From: Nodularia sp. NIES-3585
Lineage (GTDB): Bacteria > Cyanobacteriota > Cyanobacteriia > Cyanobacteriales > Nostocaceae
Direction: 5' to 3'
Assembly (NCBI RefSeq): GCF_002218065.1
Contig: NZ_BDUB01000001.1
Coordinates: 4,931,118-4,995,117, forward strand
Length of the DNA: 64,000 nucleotides
Under the pieces are notes generated by a model. It ran no database searches and was not told where the DNA came from. It saw only the letters and a list, made by a program, of their open reading frames with translations. The position numbers were made by a program, and so were the translations under genes. This document shows positions 61,395 through 64,000 of this stretch, piece after piece; within the stretch, counting starts at the first letter, position 1, and each line of letters begins with the position of its first letter.

Positions 61395-64000
61395 TCAAAT
61401 ATCTCCTATAGCTGCTGTAATGGCATCGAGATCGGTTTGATCCCATTGGCTTTGGTTAAATTCGGAAAAATCGGAGGGGGTAAAACCTCCTGCATCAGAA
61501 GATTGGCAATGAGTAATCAGCGATCGCAATGCCGCGATAAATATTTGAGCCAGAGTTTCAACCGTGGTTTGTCGGTATAACTCACTGCTATAAGTCCAGT
61601 TAATTTGCAGACTTCCCTGAGAAATACTGCTGTTAACTTCCAACAAATGAGTTCTTTGACTTTGCAAACTACAACTGGAACCACTTGGTTCGGCAGTAAA
61701 GGCAAATAAAGACGATGATGGAAAAACTTGGTCAAACTGACCTAAATAATTAAACACTACTTCCGCTTTTGGCAAACGACTGAATCGTTCCTTATCATCA
61801 CTGAGATAACGCAACACTCCATAACCAATACCTCGATTGGGAATTGATCTAAGTTGTTCCTTAATGGATTTAAGGGCTGTTCCGGGCGAATCGCAAGTGT
61901 TTTTCAAACTCAGGTGTACCGGGAACATAGTTGTAAACCAGCCCACAGTCCTGGATAAATCTACATTTTCAAACAACTCTTCTCGACCATGCCCTTCTAA
62001 ATCAATTAGTAATGAAGTTTCTCCAGTCCATTGGTGAAATGTTTGCACCAGTGCAGTTAACAAGACATCATTAATTTGTGTGTGATAAACGAATGGCAGC
62101 TGTTGTAATAAAACTTGGGTTTCTTGTTCAGTTAACGATACAGTCACATTACAAGCTGATGCTTCTACATTTGCTTTTACATTATTTCCATAGCTAAAAT
62201 CTAGCGGTAGAGGCTGAACAGAGTGTTGTTCGATTTTCAACCAGTATTCTAGCTCTGAACGCAAAGCAGGTGATTGTGCATATTCTTGTAGATAACTAGA
62301 CCACTGCGGGAAAGAAGTTGTTTTCGCTGGCAACTGTAAAGCTTGGTTTTGACAACTTTGTTGGTAAGCTGTCTGAAAATCTTCAATTAAAATTCGCCAA
62401 GAAACTCCATCAACTACTAAGTGATGAATAATCCACAGTAAACGACTTGGTTGATTTGCACCCAGATCAAAATAAACAACTCGGTATAATAGACCTTGTG
62501 TCAAGTTTAAGCTGGCTTGTAGATCAACTGCTATTGCTGACATCTGGGCTACTTGTTTCTCCTGGGGGAGTGTAGACAAATCTATATAGGCGAATGGCAC
62601 TCGCTCATCGGGACTGATTATCACTGCCTCAAAGCCAGATTCTGTTTTTGTAAATCGCGATCGCAGAACATCATGATGCTGTTGCAAACACTGTAATACT
62701 TGTTCCACAAGCACCGGATTCAGCATTTGCCGTACCCCTAATAACAGAGCCTGATTGTAATGATGGTAGTTGACAAAATTTTCCTCTTCCTCAAAGAACC
62801 AGCGCTGAATGGGTGTTAAGAGGAATGCCCCAGTCACCAAACCTTGTTCAGATGAAATAGAAACTTTATTACTAGCTACCGTTGCTAGTTGGGCGATTGT
62901 TTGGTGTTGGAATAATTGTTTAGATGTGAGATTCAGTCCTGCTTGGTTAGCTTTAAATATAACTTGAAGACTGAGGATAGAATCCCCACCTAATTCAAAA
63001 AAATTGTCGTTTATACCTATTTTTTCTAATCCAATTACTTCTGCCCAGATATCTGCCAACTGCTTTTCAAAAGCTGTCTGAGGTGCAACATAAGTTTTTT
63101 CTAACTCCGAACGCATCTGTTCCGGTGCTGGCAATGCCCGACGATCTAATTTACCGTTAGGGGTTACCGGCAGTGCCTCTAGCGTCACAAAAGCAATAGG
63201 TATCATGTAATCAGGAAGCTTTGACTCTAGAAATTCCCGTAATTCTAGCGTTAGTTTACGCTCTTGATTTTTTTGCAGAGGAGCATTAGCGTAATTGCGC
63301 CAAGGTTGAATGCTCACAGTTTCACTCTTAAAACAAGGAATATTTAGATTAGGTGTTTGTCCATCTGGATTTTGCCGCACAAACACTGCATCATAATAAC
63401 CATCAACACCAGAACCAGACCACCTAATATTGACAGCATAAGGTAATGTATGACTTAAAGCCCACACATCTTCTGGATCTACACCATCAGTTAGACCTAA
63501 ACACATAGCTTCCTGCAAGGTGGTAACTGTGTGGTGTTGCTCATCTGTATTGATTAGCTCTAAGAGTTTAGCTTCTGCCACCAATCGAGCATTAGGGATA
63601 TGAGTAATTCCTAAGACTTCGGGATTTTTTTCGAGTAATAAGTTATGTATTTTATTAATACTTAATCCCTGTTTTCGCCAGTCCATCCATACAACATTTG
63701 TTGGCTGATTAACATCAGTTTTCACACCAATGATCACATCGTATTTAAATTTTGTTAATTCGTTATGGTGAGAACCTCCTTTTAATTGAATTTGTACATG
63801 GCTGATGTTTGGTAAAAACTGCTGCAAAGCTGTAAAAAATTCAGGGTCAATAACTAACTCATTGTCTGCTATTACATTCTTTTGTATACGCTGCTCAAGT
63901 TCTGTTTTGCTGAGTTCACCAGATGCTTGATGCAGTTGCACCCAAGCATGAAATGTCTCTATTAGTGGCAAACTGCGAACACCTCCCACAAAAATGTTTC
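61395..64000 (-). CDS. NRPS, …A with embedded methyltransferase-PCP-E (N-terminus outside window)
   Basis: About 868 visible residues; the frame stays open to the window edge, and the GTG at 63989 lies inside a conserved motif (NIFVGGVRSLPLIETFH), so it is not the start. Visible: the last part of a SAM-dependent methyltransferase inserted in an A domain (motif normally GDVRSLPL; FLPNISHVQIQLKGGSHHNELTKF… style), the A10 motif NGKLDRRALP (about 285), PCP FFELGGDSIL (about 333), and an E domain about 395-840 with intact HHLVVDG. Such A-MT modules N-methylate the amino acid, and E inverts it, so a D-N-methyl residue should precede the three glycines. Substrate cannot be read because the pocket lies outside. 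The stop overlaps the next gene's start region. Confidence 0.93.
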   Translation of the reverse strand, partial: NIFVGGVRSLPLIETFHAWVQLHQASGELSKTELEQRIQKNVIADNELVIDPEFFTALQQFLPNISHVQIQLKGGSHHNELTKFKYDVIIGVKTDVNQPTNVVWMDWRKQGLSINKIHNLLLEKNPEVLGITHIPNARLVAEAKLLELINTDEQHHTVTTLQEAMCLGLTDGVDPEDVWALSHTLPYAVNIRWSGSGVDGYYDAVFVRQNPDGQTPNLNIPCFKSETVSIQPWRNYANAPLQKNQERKLTLELREFLESKLPDYMIPIAFVTLEALPVTPNGKLDRRALPAPEQMRSELEKTYVAPQTAFEKQLADIWAEVIGLEKIGINDNFFELGGDSILSLQVIFKANQAGLNLTSKQLFQHQTIAQLATVASNKVSISSEQGLVTGAFLLTPIQRWFFEEEENFVNYHHYNQALLLGVRQMLNPVLVEQVLQCLQQHHDVLRSRFTKTESGFEAVIISPDERVPFAYIDLSTLPQEKQVAQMSAIAVDLQASLNLTQGLLYRVVYFDLGANQPSRLLWIIHHLVVDGVSWRILIEDFQTAYQQSCQNQALQLPAKTTSFPQWSSYLQEYAQSPALRSELEYWLKIEQHSVQPLPLDFSYGNNVKANVEASACNVTVSLTEQETQVLLQQLPFVYHTQINDVLLTALVQTFHQWTGETSLLIDLEGHGREELFENVDLSRTVGWFTTMFPVHLSLKNTCDSPGTALKSIKEQLRSIPNRGIGYGVLRYLSDDKERFSRLPKAEVVFNYLGQFDQVFPSSSLFAFTAEPSGSSCSLQSQRTHLLEVNSSISQGSLQINWTYSSELYRQTTVETLAQIFIAALRSLITHCQSSDAGGFTPSDFSEFNQSQWDQTDLDAITAAIGDI

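Noticed and set aside
30639-62037. Scattered 60-120-codon plus-strand frames within the NRPS genes
   Set aside because: All lie antisense to recognisable NRPS domains and show no independent features.
24942-64000. Siderophore receptor, TonB-type transporter or Fur box in the NRPS locus
   Set aside because: Looked for because of the beta-OH-Asp prediction; no transporter gene is in the window and the operon's promoter lies outside it, so iron control cannot be judged.
1-64000. tRNA or rRNA genes
   Set aside because: No T-loop-like GGTTCGANTCC blocks in a cloverleaf context or rRNA segments were found in the intergenic regions when read by eye; a tRNAscan run would settle it.

Overview
The window looks like a chromosome segment of a filamentous, probably heterocyst-forming cyanobacterium (Nostocales; Nostoc/Anabaena/Nodularia-like). 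The reasons are frequent HIP1 octamers (GCGATCGC), a PsbP/CyanoP homologue, heptamer tandem repeats between genes, a CRISPR repeat ending ATTGAAAC, and families typical of these genomes (DUF1822, DUF928, CHASE2/CHAT, large NRPS genes).

Region 1 (1-5.5 kb) is mostly housekeeping: threonine synthase (cut by the window edge), a DUF2267 protein, a MoaD/ThiS-like sulfur carrier, a short peptide with a double-glycine leader, a J-domain protein, CyanoP and a Maf protein. Region 2 (5.5-6.7 kb) is a 13-repeat CRISPR array with its leader but no cas genes. Region 3 (6.8-24 kb) is a two-partner-secretion island: a TpsB outer-membrane transporter, a secreted TPR-CHAT protein, a DUF1822 protein and a sigma-70-like factor. 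It continues with a TpsA-type exoprotein carrying 174-bp internal repeats, a TnpB transposon inserted just before a CHAT-CHASE2 sensor gene, and a DUF928 gene preceded by a broken partial duplicate. An 0.9-kb gene-free stretch with a reiterated motif follows.

Region 4 (24.9-64 kb) is a large non-ribosomal peptide locus entirely on the minus strand, entering from beyond the right edge. Read in biosynthetic order it is: an A(MT)-PCP-E module (truncated by the window); C-A-T-C-A-T-C-A-T-C-TauD; C'-A-T-E; a stand-alone C; a class-III aminotransferase of the diaminobutyrate type; half-C-A-T-E-C; a stand-alone TauD; C'-A-T-E-Reductase. Then come an aldo/keto reductase, MbtH, a type II thioesterase and a penicillin-acylase-like hydrolase. 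Pocket residues read by eye give Gly, Gly, Gly, Asp, Dab (tentative), Asp. Two SyrP-like TauD hydroxylases sit exactly beside the two Asp modules, so the predicted product is ...(N-methyl-D-X)-Gly-Gly-Gly-(beta-OH)Asp-Dab-(beta-OH)Asp, released by reduction. This would be a candidate beta-hydroxyaspartate metallophore with a C-terminal aldehyde, alcohol or cyclic imine. I do not recognise it as a named compound.

The most striking design feature is that the last three modules share one layout: an active C domain, then the enzyme that makes or tailors the residue, then a degenerate or half C-like domain joined to A-T-E.
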